DNA from: Chitinophagaceae bacterium
GTDB lineage: Bacteria > Bacteroidota > Bacteroidia > Chitinophagales > Chitinophagaceae
DNA length: 64,000 nucleotides
NCBI GenBank assembly: GCA_014879565.1
Contig: JACSRW010000040.1
Span: 1 to 64,000 of the forward strand
Direction: 5' to 3'
The notes under the pieces were generated by a model that saw only the letters and a list, made by a program, of their open reading frames with translations, was not told the origin of the DNA and made no database searches. Position 1 is the first letter of the stretch. Each line of letters opens with the position of its first letter. This document shows positions 8,528-16,813 of this stretch, in pieces. The translations under genes and the position numbers were made by a program.

Positions 8528-9487
8528 ATGGCATCTATCAGACAGGTGGCCCTGCAAACCATTGAGTTGGAAGCCAGTTCCGTGGCAGGCCTGGCCGCAT
8601 TTATCAATGAGGATTTTGAAAAAGCCGTGCAGGCCATTTTTGCCGGAAAGGGCCGGCTCGTGGTCAGCGGCATCGGCAAAAGCGCCATTATCGCGCAGAA
8701 AATCGTGGCCACCTTCAATTCCACCGGTACCCCTTCGCTCTTTATGCACGCGGCCGATGCCATTCATGGTGACCTGGGTATGGTGCAGCAAAACGATGTG
8801 GTGATGGTTATCAGCAAAAGCGGGGAAAGTCCCGAGATTAAAGTGCTGGTTCCGCTCATAAAAAATTTCGGCAATACCCTGATTGCCATGGTGGGTAATC
8901 CGCAGTCCTATTTAGCCCGCAACGCCTCCATTATTCTCAACACCAGTGTGGCGCAGGAAGCCTGCCCGAATAACCTGGCCCCTACCAGCAGCACCACGGC
9001 GCAACTGGTGATGGGTGATGCCCTGGCCATCTGCCTGATGGAGCTGAACGGTTTTCAGTCCACAGACTTTGCCAAATTCCACCCCGGCGGCTCGCTCGGG
9101 AAAAAACTCTATCTCCGCGTGTCGGATCTTTTTGCCGATAATGAAAAGCCGCGGGTGCTGCCGCATCAGTCGCTCAAGGAAGTGATTGTGGAAATGACCG
9201 GGAAAAGACTGGGTATTACCGCGGTGGTGGATCAGGAGGAAAACCTGCTGGGCATTATCACCGATGGTGACCTGCGCCGGATGCTGGAAAAATACAAGGA
9301 TATTGAGGCCGTTACAGCCGGAGATATCATGACCAAAAACCCGAAAAGTATTGAAGCCGGTGAACTGGCCGTCAGTGCGCTCGATGTCTTGCGCAAATAT
9401 GAAATCTCCCAGCTCGCCGTAACGGAAGGCAGCCGGTACCTGGGGATTGTGCATTTGCATGATCTGATACGGGAAGGGCTGATTTGA
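8528..9487 (+). CDS. kdsD: Arabinose-5-phosphate isomerase (KpsF/GutQ family)
   Basis: 319 residues from the ATG at 8528; the ORF track's 8516 is an upstream TTG that overlaps the promoter box. The N-terminal SIS domain (about 35-170) shows VVSGIGKSAIIAQKI and VISKSGESPEIK; the linker holds KFHPGGSLGKKLYLRV, typical of this family; two CBS domains follow (about 205-319). The enzyme turns ribulose-5-phosphate into arabinose-5-phosphate, the first step of Kdo synthesis for lipopolysaccharide. It precedes manC by 86 bases on the same strand, so both may serve surface polysaccharide synthesis. Confidence 0.92.
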   Translation: MASIRQVALQTIELEASSVAGLAAFINEDFEKAVQAIFAGKGRLVVSGIGKSAIIAQKIVATFNSTGTPSLFMHAADAIHGDLGMVQQNDVVMVISKSGESPEIKVLVPLIKNFGNTLIAMVGNPQSYLARNASIILNTSVAQEACPNNLAPTSSTTAQLVMGDALAICLMELNGFQSTDFAKFHPGGSLGKKLYLRVSDLFADNEKPRVLPHQSLKEVIVEMTGKRLGITAVVDQEENLLGIITDGDLRRMLEKYKDIEAVTAGDIMTKNPKSIEAGELAVSALDVLRKYEISQLAVTEGSRYLGIVHLHDLIREGLI

Positions 9488-9573
9488 GAGAGGTTTGGAG
9501 GTTGGGGTTCGGGATGCTGAGAATCCGAATAATCAAAGAACAAGCTGTTACTATAAATTGATTAAAACGAATA

Positions 9574-10656
9574 ATGAACAAGCACCACTACGTAGCCATC
9601 ATGGCCGGGGGGATCGGTAGCCGTTTCTGGCCAATGAGCCGGACCAATTATCCCAAGCAGTTCCTGGATATTCTCGGAACAGGCAAAACCCTGATCCAGC
9701 AGACCTTTGACCGGTACACGAAACTGATTCCGAAGGAAAATATTTTTGTGATTACCTCGGAAGAATACGTGGGTATTGTAAAAAAACAACTGGCCGATAT
9801 TCCGGAAGAAAATATCATTGCCGAACCCTCCCGGAAAAACACCGCGGCCTGTATCGCCTATATCGCGTTCAAGCTTTACCAGAAAGACCATAAGGCCCTG
9901 ATGATCGCCGCACCTTCCGATCACCTGATTATTGACACGGAAGAATTCCTCACCACCGCGAAAAGGGCTTTTGATTTTGTGGACCATATCAATGCCCTCG
10001 TTACCATCGGGATTAAACCCAGCTACCCCAATACAGGTTATGGTTATATCCAGCATGATGCCGGGGAGGCCGCTCCCGATGTGTACAAAGTGAAAACCTT
10101 TACGGAAAAGCCCAACCTGGACCTGGCCAAAGCCTTTATTGCCAGCGGTGATTTTCTCTGGAACGCGGGGATCTTTACCTGGAAAGTGAAAAATATCCTG
10201 GCCGCTTTTGAAAAACACCTGCCGGAGGTTTACGAGGTCTTTGCGGCTGAAAAAGATCATTTCAATACCAAAAAGGAAAGGGCTGCGGTGGAAAGGATCT
10301 ATCCCCAGTGCACCAATATCTCGATTGATTTTGGGGTGATGGAAAAAGCCGATAATGTATATGTGATCCCGGCGAGTTTCTCCTGGAGTGACCTGGGTAC
10401 CTGGCACAGCGCCTGGGAAAACATGGAAAAAGATTACTGGAGCAACGCAGTGGTGGGCAAAAAAGTGATGGTGATGGACGCCAAGAACTGTATGGTGCAT
10501 GTTCCCGATAATAAACTGGTGCTGCTGCAGGGACTGGAAGACTATATCATCGTGGACACCAAAGACGTGCTGCTCATCTGCAAAATGGAAAAAGAACAGG
10601 AGATCCGGGAATATGTGGCGGAGGTGAAAAGGAATATGGGGGATAAGTTTCTCTAG
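9574..10656 (+). CDS. manC: Mannose-1-phosphate guanylyltransferase
   Basis: 360 residues. The nucleotidyltransferase signature MAGGIGSRFWPMSR lies near the N-terminus, followed by YPKQFLDI; further motifs are AAPSDHLI and FTEKPNLDLA, with NAGIFTWK. It makes GDP-mannose from mannose-1-phosphate and GTP for glycan building. It lacks the C-terminal isomerase domain of bifunctional ManC/AlgA, so it is the short monofunctional type. The gene ends 26 bases before a good intrinsic terminator. Confidence 0.93.
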   Translation: MNKHHYVAIMAGGIGSRFWPMSRTNYPKQFLDILGTGKTLIQQTFDRYTKLIPKENIFVITSEEYVGIVKKQLADIPEENIIAEPSRKNTAACIAYIAFKLYQKDHKALMIAAPSDHLIIDTEEFLTTAKRAFDFVDHINALVTIGIKPSYPNTGYGYIQHDAGEAAPDVYKVKTFTEKPNLDLAKAFIASGDFLWNAGIFTWKVKNILAAFEKHLPEVYEVFAAEKDHFNTKKERAAVERIYPQCTNISIDFGVMEKADNVYVIPASFSWSDLGTWHSAWENMEKDYWSNAVVGKKVMVMDAKNCMVHVPDNKLVLLQGLEDYIIVDTKDVLLICKMEKEQEIREYVAEVKRNMGDKFL

Positions 10657-10682
10657 CGAAATTTTGTGTGACTTTTTTTAAG

Positions 10683-10710
10683 CCCCGGTATATTGCCGGG
10701 GTTTTCTTTT
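10683..10710 (+). terminator. Intrinsic terminator after manC
   Basis: Stem CCCCGG / CCGGGG (10683-10688 and 10696-10701) with a 7-base loop, followed by TTTTCTTTT. Confidence 0.85.
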
Positions 10711-10812
10711 GGGTTGACGGGTTAACAGGGAGCTAAGCCGGGAAGTGGATAAACGAAGTACCGGAAAAAGAAATAAATTCAATTTCTTTACTACCTTTTC
10801 TAAGAATGACCT

Positions 10813-10838
10813 TATCAACCTATCAACCTTTCAACTTT
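10813..10838. repeat. 8-base tandem repeat (TATCAACC)
   Basis: TATCAACC TATCAACC TTTCAACT, about three units, ending 5 bases before the ATG of the exonuclease gene. Confidence 0.6.
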
Positions 10839-10843
10839 AATTC

Positions 10844-11554
10844 ATGTTCCCGTTCAACAACATCCTCTTCCTCGACATTGAAACCGTTCCGCAAAGTCCT
10901 TCTTTTGAAGACCTGCCGGAAGAATGGCGCGCGCTCTGGGAGCTGAAGGCACAGAGCCTGCTGCGGAGCCGGGAGGAGGAAACGGTTGCCACGATTTATC
11001 CGCGGGCGGGTATCTATGCAGAGTTCGGAAAAATTGTCTGTATCAGTTGTGGTTTTCTGACCGGTGCCGGAGAGGCCAAAAAAATAACCCTGAAATCTTT
11101 CGCGGGTGACAATGAAAAAGAACTGCTGCTGGCCTTTAATGAAATGCTGGGTAAATGGGGCGGAACCGGCCGGCTGCTTTGCGCACATAACGGAAAGGAA
11201 TTTGATTTTCCTTATCTCTGCCGGCGCATGATCATCCACAGTATCGCTATTCCCGGTCTGCTGCATATCGCGGGCAAAAAACCCTGGGAAGTCCCTCATC
11301 TTGATACGATGGAACTCTGGAAATTCGGGGATTTTAAAAGTTATACTTCGCTGAATCTGCTGGCGCGCAGTCTGGGTATCCCCACGCCCAAAGATGATAT
11401 TGACGGAAGCAGGGTCTGGGAAGTGTACTGGAAGGAAAAAAATCTGGACCGCATTGTGACCTATTGTCAGAAAGATGTGGTGACGGTGGCGCAGATCCTG
11501 TTACGGATGGGGGGAGAGTCGCTCGTTAAAGAAGAAAATATTCAAATCAGATAA
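10844..11554 (+). CDS. Predicted PolB-type 3'-5' exonuclease
   Basis: 236 residues of the DnaQ-like DNA_pol_B_exo2 family. Exo I is LFLDIETVP near the N-terminus, Exo II is CAHNGKEFDFPYL in the middle, HLDTMELWKFGD follows, and Exo III is IVTYCQKDVVTV near the C-terminus, so the acidic metal-binding residues are all in place. No polymerase domain is attached. The stop codon lies 2 bases before the RidA gene, so the pair is probably co-transcribed. The precise substrate (DNA or RNA) is not known. Confidence 0.88.
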   Translation: MFPFNNILFLDIETVPQSPSFEDLPEEWRALWELKAQSLLRSREEETVATIYPRAGIYAEFGKIVCISCGFLTGAGEAKKITLKSFAGDNEKELLLAFNEMLGKWGGTGRLLCAHNGKEFDFPYLCRRMIIHSIAIPGLLHIAGKKPWEVPHLDTMELWKFGDFKSYTSLNLLARSLGIPTPKDDIDGSRVWEVYWKEKNLDRIVTYCQKDVVTVAQILLRMGGESLVKEENIQIR

Positions 11555-11556
11555 GT

Positions 11557-11943
11557 ATGGAAAGAACCTATTATGCATCGGGAGCGAAATGGGAAGAAAT
11601 CGTGGGGTACAGTCGTGCCGTGAAAGTGGGCCATACCGTGGAAGTAACGGGTACCGTGGCGGTGAACGAAAAAAATGAAGTGGTGGGCCGGGGAAATGCG
11701 TATGCGCAGACCCGTTATATCCTGGAAAAAATTGAAGGGGTGCTGCACCGGGCCGGTGCCCGGCTGGAAGATGTGGTGCGCACCCGTATGTTTGTCACCG
11801 ATATTTCGCGCTGGGAAGAATATGGCCGTGCACACGGTGAATTTTTCCGCGACATCCGCCCCTGTACCACGATGGTGGAGGTCAAGGGCCTTATTGACCC
11901 CGAATTCCTGATCGAAATCGAAGCAACGGCTATTATTTCATAA
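11557..11943 (+). CDS. RidA/YjgF family protein
   Basis: 128 residues, usual size for the family. It starts MERTYYASGAKWEEIVGYSRAV and has VEVTGTVAV, the trimer-interface region VRTRMFVTDIS and a C-terminal IEIEATAI strand. The conserved Arg of the catalytic RidA group is possibly the R of VRTRMFV. RidA proteins hydrolyse reactive enamine/imine intermediates from amino acid metabolism; this one is a divergent subfamily member, so deaminase activity is not certain. It is coupled to the exonuclease gene upstream. Confidence 0.85.
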   Translation: MERTYYASGAKWEEIVGYSRAVKVGHTVEVTGTVAVNEKNEVVGRGNAYAQTRYILEKIEGVLHRAGARLEDVVRTRMFVTDISRWEEYGRAHGEFFRDIRPCTTMVEVKGLIDPEFLIEIEATAIIS

Positions 11944-11997
11944 TCCTTTTTTGTTAGTATTGGCACACGGAAGCGGGAAAAAGAGGGCATAAACGAC

Positions 11998-12136
11998 TGT
12001 CACCCTGAGCGTGTCGAAGGGTGAACTGGTGGAAACAGCTTTTCGTTTATCATGCTTCGGCACGCTCAGCATGACATCTTGTGCCGTCTCGCGAACAAAA
12101 CCAGTGTCAACCCGCTTCGGCACACAGCATGACATC
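11998..12136. repeat. REP-like repeat, locus 3 (left flank of GIY-YIG gene)
   Basis: A left arm (TGTCACCCTGAGCGTGTCGA, 11998), a right inverted arm (GCTTCGGCACGCTCAGCATG, 12054-12073) and a degenerate third arm (CGCTTCGGCACACAGCATGA, 12113). The whole block of about 139 bases is repeated in the same direction, with few differences, at 12536-12671 on the other side of the gene. Confidence 0.93.
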
Positions 12137-12180
12137 AAACCTTCTCTGACGAGGGAGAACGTGTTGAGGGAAGAAACGGG

Positions 12181-12207
12181 TGTCACCCTGAGCGTGTCGA
12201 AGGGTGA
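12181..12207. repeat. REP-like repeat, single arm upstream of GIY-YIG gene
   Basis: TGTCACCCTGAGCGTGTCGA plus AGGGTGA, a perfect single arm, ending 24 bases before the ATG at 12232. It can form a hairpin (TCACCCT / AGGGTGA). Confidence 0.9.
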
Positions 12208-12231
12208 ACTAAAAAAAACTAAACCTTAATT

Positions 12232-12531
12232 ATGAAAAACGGACACAACTATTATGTCTACATTGTAAAATGCGCAGACGGTTTTTATTACACCGGTGTA
12301 ACTAACGATCTTGAACGAAGGCTATGGGAGCACAATACCGGCTTTAAAATTAATTGTTTCACCTTCAAACGTAGACCAGTCGTCTTAATGTATGAAGAAC
12401 ATTTTACAGACATTAATAATGCAATTGCCTGGGAAAAACAGGTAAAAGGCTGGTCAAGAAAGAAAAAAGAAGCCCTGTTTAAACGGGACTGGAAACAAAT
12501 CAGTGAATTAGCTAAAAACAGGATGGCATAA
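12232..12531 (+). CDS. GIY-YIG nuclease family protein, repeat-associated
   Basis: 99 residues, a bare GIY-YIG domain of the UPF0213/YhbQ-like type. The two strands are YYVYIVKC and YYTGVTND (VYI...YTG in place of GIY...YIG), followed by the catalytic-type helix LERRLWEHN with its Arg, and later NAIAWEKQVKGW with the expected Glu. The domain cleaves DNA using one metal ion in studied members; the role of stand-alone proteins is poorly known. The gene is bracketed by direct copies of a palindromic repeat, with the right copy starting 4 bases after the stop codon. It is more AT-rich than its neighbours, which suggests separate origin. Confidence 0.9.
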   Translation: MKNGHNYYVYIVKCADGFYYTGVTNDLERRLWEHNTGFKINCFTFKRRPVVLMYEEHFTDINNAIAWEKQVKGWSRKKKEALFKRDWKQISELAKNRMA

Positions 12532-12535
12532 CTAA

Positions 12536-12671
12536 TGTCACCCTGAGCGTGTCGAAGGGTGAATTGGTGGAAACAGCTTTCCGTTTATCATGCTTCGGCA
12601 CGCTCAGCATGACATCATGTGCCGTGTCGCAAACAAAACCAATGTCAACCCGCTTCGGCACGCAGCATGAT
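12536..12671. repeat. REP-like repeat, locus 4 (right flank of GIY-YIG gene)
   Basis: Direct copy of the left-flank block: left arm 12536-12562, right arm 12592-12614, degenerate third arm about 12643-12670. Spacer sequence between the arms is also conserved between the two flanks (GGTGGAAACAGCTTT). Confidence 0.93.
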
Positions 12672-12751
12672 ATTATGTGCCGCTTCCAACATCATTCATC
12701 TCCATGACAAGAAACATCGCTCCTTTCTCCGTTCAATTCTCGCCGGAAAAC

Positions 12752-12759
12752 TATCTTTA
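12752..12759 (+). promoter_or_regulatory. Near-consensus -7 box for aminotransferase
   Basis: TATCTTTA differs from TAnnTTTG only in the last base and lies 15 bases before the proposed GTG start at 12775. It supports that start over the upstream in-repeat ATG. Confidence 0.4.
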
Positions 12760-12774
12760 CCAAAACATTTCCCC

Positions 12775-13917
12775 GTGACGATTTCTTCGAAACTCCCGAA
12801 TGTAGGCACCACTATTTTTACGGTTATGAGCGGACTGGCCACCGAATACGGGGCTGTGAACCTGGGACAGGGCTTTCCCGATTTCCCGATGGACGCGGCA
12901 CTCACCAAACTGGTGAACAAGGCCATGCAGGATAACTATAACCAGTACGCCCCCATGCCCGGCTGGATGCCCCTGCGCGAAGCGATCGCCGAAAAAGTCA
13001 GTTTTCTCTACGGAACCAGTATCAATCCCGATACAGAAATCACCATCACACCCGGCGGCACTTACGCGATCTATTCCGCTTTCACCGCGATCCTGCAGGC
13101 GGGGGATGAGGTCATCGTCTTTGAACCGGCCTACGACAGTTATATCCCGAATATTGAAGTCAATGGCGCCAAAGCCGTCACCATCCCCCTGGTTTACCCG
13201 GATTACCATATCAACTGGGAAGCCGTGCGCGCGGCCATCAACCCGAAAACCCGGGCGATTATTATCAACTCCCCGCATAATCCCACCGGAGCGGTGATCA
13301 GCGAAAAAGATATTGAGGCGCTCCGGGAGATCACAGAAGGAACAGACATCTTTATTATCAGCGATGAAGTATATGAACACCTGATCTTTGATCAGATTCC
13401 TCACCAGAGTATTCTCCGGTACCCCGACCTGCTGCAACGGAGTTTTGTCTGTTTTTCCTTTGGCAAAGTCTATAACTGTACCGGCTGGAAACTGGGTTAT
13501 TGCATTGCCCCGGCCCCGCTGACCAAAGAGTTCCGGAAAATTCACCAGTTCAACTGCTTTAGTTGTTTTACCCCCACCCAGGTAGCCCTGGCGGAATTCC
13601 TGAAAAACCGGGAAGCCTATCTCGGGCTGCCCGCTTTTATGCAGCAGAAAAGAGACTATTTCAGCCGCCTGATGGCATCCACCCGTTTTGAACTGCTGAG
13701 CAGTCACGGCAGTTATTTTATCTGTGCCCGCTATCACAAAATCAGTGAGGAGGCTGATCGCGATTTTGCGATCCGGCTTACCAAAGAGGCCGGCGTAGCT
13801 ACAATACCGGTTTCGGCCTTCTACCGCGACGGTAAAGACGACCATGTGCTGCGTTTCTGCTTCTCCAAAAAAGAAGAAACACTGGAAAAAGCAGTGGAAA
13901 AACTGGCGGCCTGCTGA
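12775..13917 (+). CDS. PLP-dependent aminotransferase (methionine/kynurenine type)
   Basis: 380 residues from a GTG start at 12775, giving the usual family N-terminus (TISSKLPNVGTTIFTVMSGL); the ORF track start at 12619 lies within the repeat and is unlikely. Class I fold: NLGQGFPDFP, the substrate region YAPMPGWMPLREAI, NSPHNPTGA, SDEVYEHL, and the PLP lysine in SFGKVYNCTGWKLGY. The nearest known family is YbdL-like methionine aminotransferase and kynurenine-oxoglutarate transaminase; the exact substrate is inferred only. The stop codon TGA overlaps the ATG of the next gene by one base (TGATG), so translation is coupled to the permease. Confidence 0.9.
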   Translation: MTISSKLPNVGTTIFTVMSGLATEYGAVNLGQGFPDFPMDAALTKLVNKAMQDNYNQYAPMPGWMPLREAIAEKVSFLYGTSINPDTEITITPGGTYAIYSAFTAILQAGDEVIVFEPAYDSYIPNIEVNGAKAVTIPLVYPDYHINWEAVRAAINPKTRAIIINSPHNPTGAVISEKDIEALREITEGTDIFIISDEVYEHLIFDQIPHQSILRYPDLLQRSFVCFSFGKVYNCTGWKLGYCIAPAPLTKEFRKIHQFNCFSCFTPTQVALAEFLKNREAYLGLPAFMQQKRDYFSRLMASTRFELLSSHGSYFICARYHKISEEADRDFAIRLTKEAGVATIPVSAFYRDGKDDHVLRFCFSKKEETLEKAVEKLAAC

Positions 13918-14843
13918 TGTGGAGCGATCCCCGATACAAAGGCATATTTTTTATGCTGCTCGCGGCTCTTGGCTTCTCCGTCATGGGCGGCGCGGCCAAA
14001 GCACTCAAAGAAAGTTTCAGCGCGGGTCAGCTCGTATTCTACCGCAATGCCATCGGCCTTGTTTTTCTCTTACCCGGTCTGTTGCTGCAGCCGCCGGTGC
14101 AGCCGGGCGGGAAACCTCTGCGGCTGGCTTTCCGGGGACTGATGGGTACCCTCGCGCTCTACACTTTATTATATTGTATCCTCCATATTCCCCTGGGCAC
14201 GGCAATGAGTTATAATCTAACATCCGCCCTGTTTATTGCCCTGTTTTCCTATTTTCTCTTTGGCGAATACCATGGTAAAAAAGTGGCTTTCGCCGTACTG
14301 ATGGGATTTGCCGGTATGCTGCTTATCTACAAACCGGTCATGCACCTGCCCTGGTATTATCACCTGGCGGGACTGATCTCGGGTATCACTTCCGCCATCG
14401 CGTATATGACCGTGAACCGGCTCGCCGCTTACTATGATCCGCGCGTAATTGTGCTTTCCTTCCTCAGCAGCGGATTCCTGGTACCCCTGATCACGATGTT
14501 GCTGCATTATACCTTGGGTCTGCAGACCGACGGACTTTTCATCATTGATTTCCGCTGGCCGGCGGGAGCGGAGTGGGGCTGGTTGCTGCTTATGGGACTG
14601 GCCGCCCTCTTCGGACAATACTTCGTCACCCGCTCCTTTGGCTCCGATAAAGCGGGTATTGTCTCCGTTTTCGGTTACGCCAATATCATCTACTCCGTTT
14701 TTATCGGTATGCTGCTGGGAGATGCTTTTCCCGACTGGATAAGCTGGGCCGGAATTTTCTGTATTATTGGCAGCGGCGTGATCATCACCCTGGTGAAGCG
14801 GAAAAAAAACAGCCTCCCCGCCCGCGGCCCGGCCCCCCGCTGA
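13917..14843 (+). CDS. EamA/DMT-family permease
   Basis: 308 residues with about ten hydrophobic helices arranged as two EamA repeats (about 8-140 and 150-295). It has the usual N-terminal pattern MLLAALGFSVMGGAAKALK and a late GSGVIITLVKRKK tail. Drug/metabolite transporter superfamily members export or import amino acids, nucleosides and other small molecules. Translational coupling to the aminotransferase suggests an amino acid or keto acid substrate, but that is inference. Confidence 0.88.
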   Translation: MWSDPRYKGIFFMLLAALGFSVMGGAAKALKESFSAGQLVFYRNAIGLVFLLPGLLLQPPVQPGGKPLRLAFRGLMGTLALYTLLYCILHIPLGTAMSYNLTSALFIALFSYFLFGEYHGKKVAFAVLMGFAGMLLIYKPVMHLPWYYHLAGLISGITSAIAYMTVNRLAAYYDPRVIVLSFLSSGFLVPLITMLLHYTLGLQTDGLFIIDFRWPAGAEWGWLLLMGLAALFGQYFVTRSFGSDKAGIVSVFGYANIIYSVFIGMLLGDAFPDWISWAGIFCIIGSGVIITLVKRKKNSLPARGPAPR

Positions 14844-14875
14844 GTAATACCGCGTAGCGGCCGAAAAAAAAATTT

Positions 14876-14915
14876 TTGGTGACTTCAATCACTTTATCGT
14901 ATATTTGCGATATAC
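14876..14915 (+). promoter_or_regulatory. Promoter and likely ArsR operator of the arsenic operon
   Basis: TAnnTTTG box TATATTTG at 14900-14907 with a TTG at 14876-14878 (21-base spacer), the Bacteroidota -33/-7 layout. Inverted repeats sit on the -7 box: TATCG / CGATA (14895-14899, 14908-14912) and GTATAT / ATATAC (14899-14904, 14910-14915). A repressor bound here would block the promoter; an ArsR gene lies second in the operon. Confidence 0.6.
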
Positions 14916-14920
14916 ATTTT

Positions 14921-15538
14921 ATGAACCGGAAAGAACACTGGGAAAAAGTCTACCAAAACAAGCAGCTCAACGAAGTCAGCTGGTACCAGCCTACCCCGCA
15001 GGTATCACTTGATTTTATCCGGGACCTGCACATTGACCGTCATGCCGCCATTATTGATATCGGCGGGGGTGACAGTTTCCTGACCGACCATTTGCTTGAA
15101 GCAGGTTTTACCAACCTGACCGTTCTGGATATTTCAGCCTCCGCTATTGAACGGGCGAAAAAAAGACTGGGCGAAAAAGCCGGCCAGGTAAAATGGATTG
15201 TGTCAGATATTACCCGTTTCAACCCGGAAACCCGGTATGATTTCTGGCACGACCGGGCCACTTTCCATTTCCTGACCACAGAAGAAGAAATTGAACAATA
15301 CCTGCGTATCTCCCAAAGTGCGTTAAACAACGGCGGTAAAATACTGATCGGCACCTTCTCAACCGACGGACCGGAAAAATGCAGCGGCCTGCCGGTAAAA
15401 CAATACAGCGAGGAAAGCCTGGGAGCCCTGATCCGGAACTGGTACGAAAAGATAAAATGTATCTATACGGATCACCTCACACCCTTTAATACCCTCCAGC
15501 ATTTTCTGTTCTGCAGTTTTAAAAAAAATTATACCTGA
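14921..15538 (+). CDS. Class I SAM-dependent methyltransferase, first gene of ars operon
   Basis: 205 residues from the ATG at 14921, 13 bases after the -7 box; the ORF track start at 14876 overlaps the promoter. The N-terminus HWEKVYQNKQLNEVSWYQP is typical of a small methyltransferase family. Motif I is IIDIGGGDSFLTDHLL (about residues 45-60), motif II LTVLDIS. It lacks the Cys triad of ArsM, so it probably does not methylate arsenite the same way. The stop is 3 bases before arsR. Substrate unknown; its place as operon leader suggests an arsenic- or thiol-related role. Confidence 0.85.
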   Translation: MNRKEHWEKVYQNKQLNEVSWYQPTPQVSLDFIRDLHIDRHAAIIDIGGGDSFLTDHLLEAGFTNLTVLDISASAIERAKKRLGEKAGQVKWIVSDITRFNPETRYDFWHDRATFHFLTTEEEIEQYLRISQSALNNGGKILIGTFSTDGPEKCSGLPVKQYSEESLGALIRNWYEKIKCIYTDHLTPFNTLQHFLFCSFKKNYT

Positions 15539-15541
15539 CCT

Positions 15542-15877
15542 ATGGCCTTTCATAAAAAAGAAGAATTCACCCGGAAAGAACAGGACCTTGCGGCTTTTGC
15601 CAAAGCCCTCAGTCATCCCGCCCGGATCGCCATCCTGAAAGTGCTGGCCGAACGGAACGAATGTATCTGCGGGGATATCGTGAATGTCCTGCCCCTGGCA
15701 CAAAGCACCGTATCGCAGCACCTGAAAGAATTAAAGAATGCGGGACTGATCAACGGAACCGTGGAAGGCCCGCGGAGCTGCTACTGTATCAACTGGAAAG
15801 CCTTTGAAAAATTCAATACTGAATTCAACAGCCTCTTTGATCACCTGAAAGTGAAAAATGAAAAAGCTTGTTGCTAA
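15542..15877 (+). CDS. arsR: ArsR family transcriptional repressor
   Basis: 111 residues with a winged helix-turn-helix: LSHPARIAILKVLAER, then STVSQHLKELKNAGLI as the recognition helix region, and a wing in GPRSCYCINW. The metalloid site is suggested by ECICGDIV at the start of helix 3, the place of the ELCVCDL motif, with two Cys; YCIN adds a third Cys further on. ArsR dissociates from its operator on binding As(III). It lies between two methyltransferase genes on the same transcript and probably controls the promoter at 14876-14915. Confidence 0.92.
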   Translation: MAFHKKEEFTRKEQDLAAFAKALSHPARIAILKVLAERNECICGDIVNVLPLAQSTVSQHLKELKNAGLINGTVEGPRSCYCINWKAFEKFNTEFNSLFDHLKVKNEKACC

Positions 15878-15907
15878 ATAACCATTTTAACATTTAAAAC
15901 CTTTTTT

Positions 15908-16747
15908 ATGCAGACCGATGAACAACTCAAGGAAATTGTCAGACAGAAATACAGTGAAATTGCCCTGCAGGACAAAGAAACCAATATGTCTTCCTGCTGC
16001 GGCTCGGGCTGCTGTTCTACCGAAGTGTATAATATCATGAGCGATGATTACAGTACCCTTGAAGGGTATAACCCCGATGCCGACCTGGGACTGGGCTGCG
16101 GACTGCCGACGGAATTCGCGAAAATAAAAAAAGGGGATACCGTTATTGACCTGGGCAGCGGCGCCGGTAATGATTGTTTTGTGGCCCGCGCCGAAACCGG
16201 CGAAACCGGTAAAGTGATCGGAATTGATTTTACCCCGGCCATGATTGACAAAGCCCGGACCAATGCCGAAAAAAGGGGGTTCAATAACGTGGAATTCCGC
16301 CAGGGAGATATTGAGAAAATGCCGGTGACCGCCAACGTGGCCGACGTAATCGTGAGCAACTGTGTACTGAACCTGGTACCCAATAAGGACGGGGTATTCC
16401 GGGAAATTTTCCGGGTGCTGAAACCGGGCGGCCATTTCAGTATTTCAGACGTGGTACTGCTGGGCGAACTGCCGGAGGCTCTCCAAAAAGACGCTGAAAT
16501 GTACGCGGGCTGTGTGGCCGGCGCGATTCAAAAAAAGGAATACCTGGAACTGATTGTAAAAAACGGGTTTAAAAATATCGCTGTGCAGAAAGAAAAAGCG
16601 ATCCTGATCCCGGATGATATCCTGAAAAATTACCTGGACGAACCCGCGCTGAACGATTTTAAATCGGGAAAAACCGGCATATTCTCCATAACGGTCTATG
16701 CAGAAAAACCCGCGGCCTGCTGTGAACCGGGAAGCGGATGCTGTTAA
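15908..16747 (+). CDS. arsM: Arsenite methyltransferase ArsM
   Basis: 279 residues. SAM-binding motif VIDLGSGAGNDCFVA (about 77-91). The three Cys that bind As(III) in known ArsM appear in LGLGCGLP, VSNCVLNLVP and MYAGCVAG. Two extra Cys-rich segments frame the core: SSCCGSGCCS near residue 28 and CCEPGSGCC at the C-terminus. Known ArsM makes mono-, di- and trimethyl arsenicals from As(III), using thiols and SAM. It is 30 bases downstream of arsR and 66 bases upstream of the Cys-rich micro-ORF whose tail (CCGTGCC) resembles its own tails. Confidence 0.93.
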   Translation: MQTDEQLKEIVRQKYSEIALQDKETNMSSCCGSGCCSTEVYNIMSDDYSTLEGYNPDADLGLGCGLPTEFAKIKKGDTVIDLGSGAGNDCFVARAETGETGKVIGIDFTPAMIDKARTNAEKRGFNNVEFRQGDIEKMPVTANVADVIVSNCVLNLVPNKDGVFREIFRVLKPGGHFSISDVVLLGELPEALQKDAEMYAGCVAGAIQKKEYLELIVKNGFKNIAVQKEKAILIPDDILKNYLDEPALNDFKSGKTGIFSITVYAEKPAACCEPGSGCC

Positions 16748-16813
16748 TAAAAGGAGTGTGATAAGCGGGCGCGATCTCAGATCTTGTTTTTTTTCACTTT
16801 AAATAGTAAAGCC

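Noticed and set aside
12619-12774. N-terminal extension of the aminotransferase ORF
   Set aside because: It reads through the REP-like repeat and has no family similarity; a GTG start after a -7 box gives the normal length.
16773-16783. GATCT C AGATC followed by a T run, as a terminator after arsM
   Set aside because: The loop would be a single base, so no stable hairpin can form.
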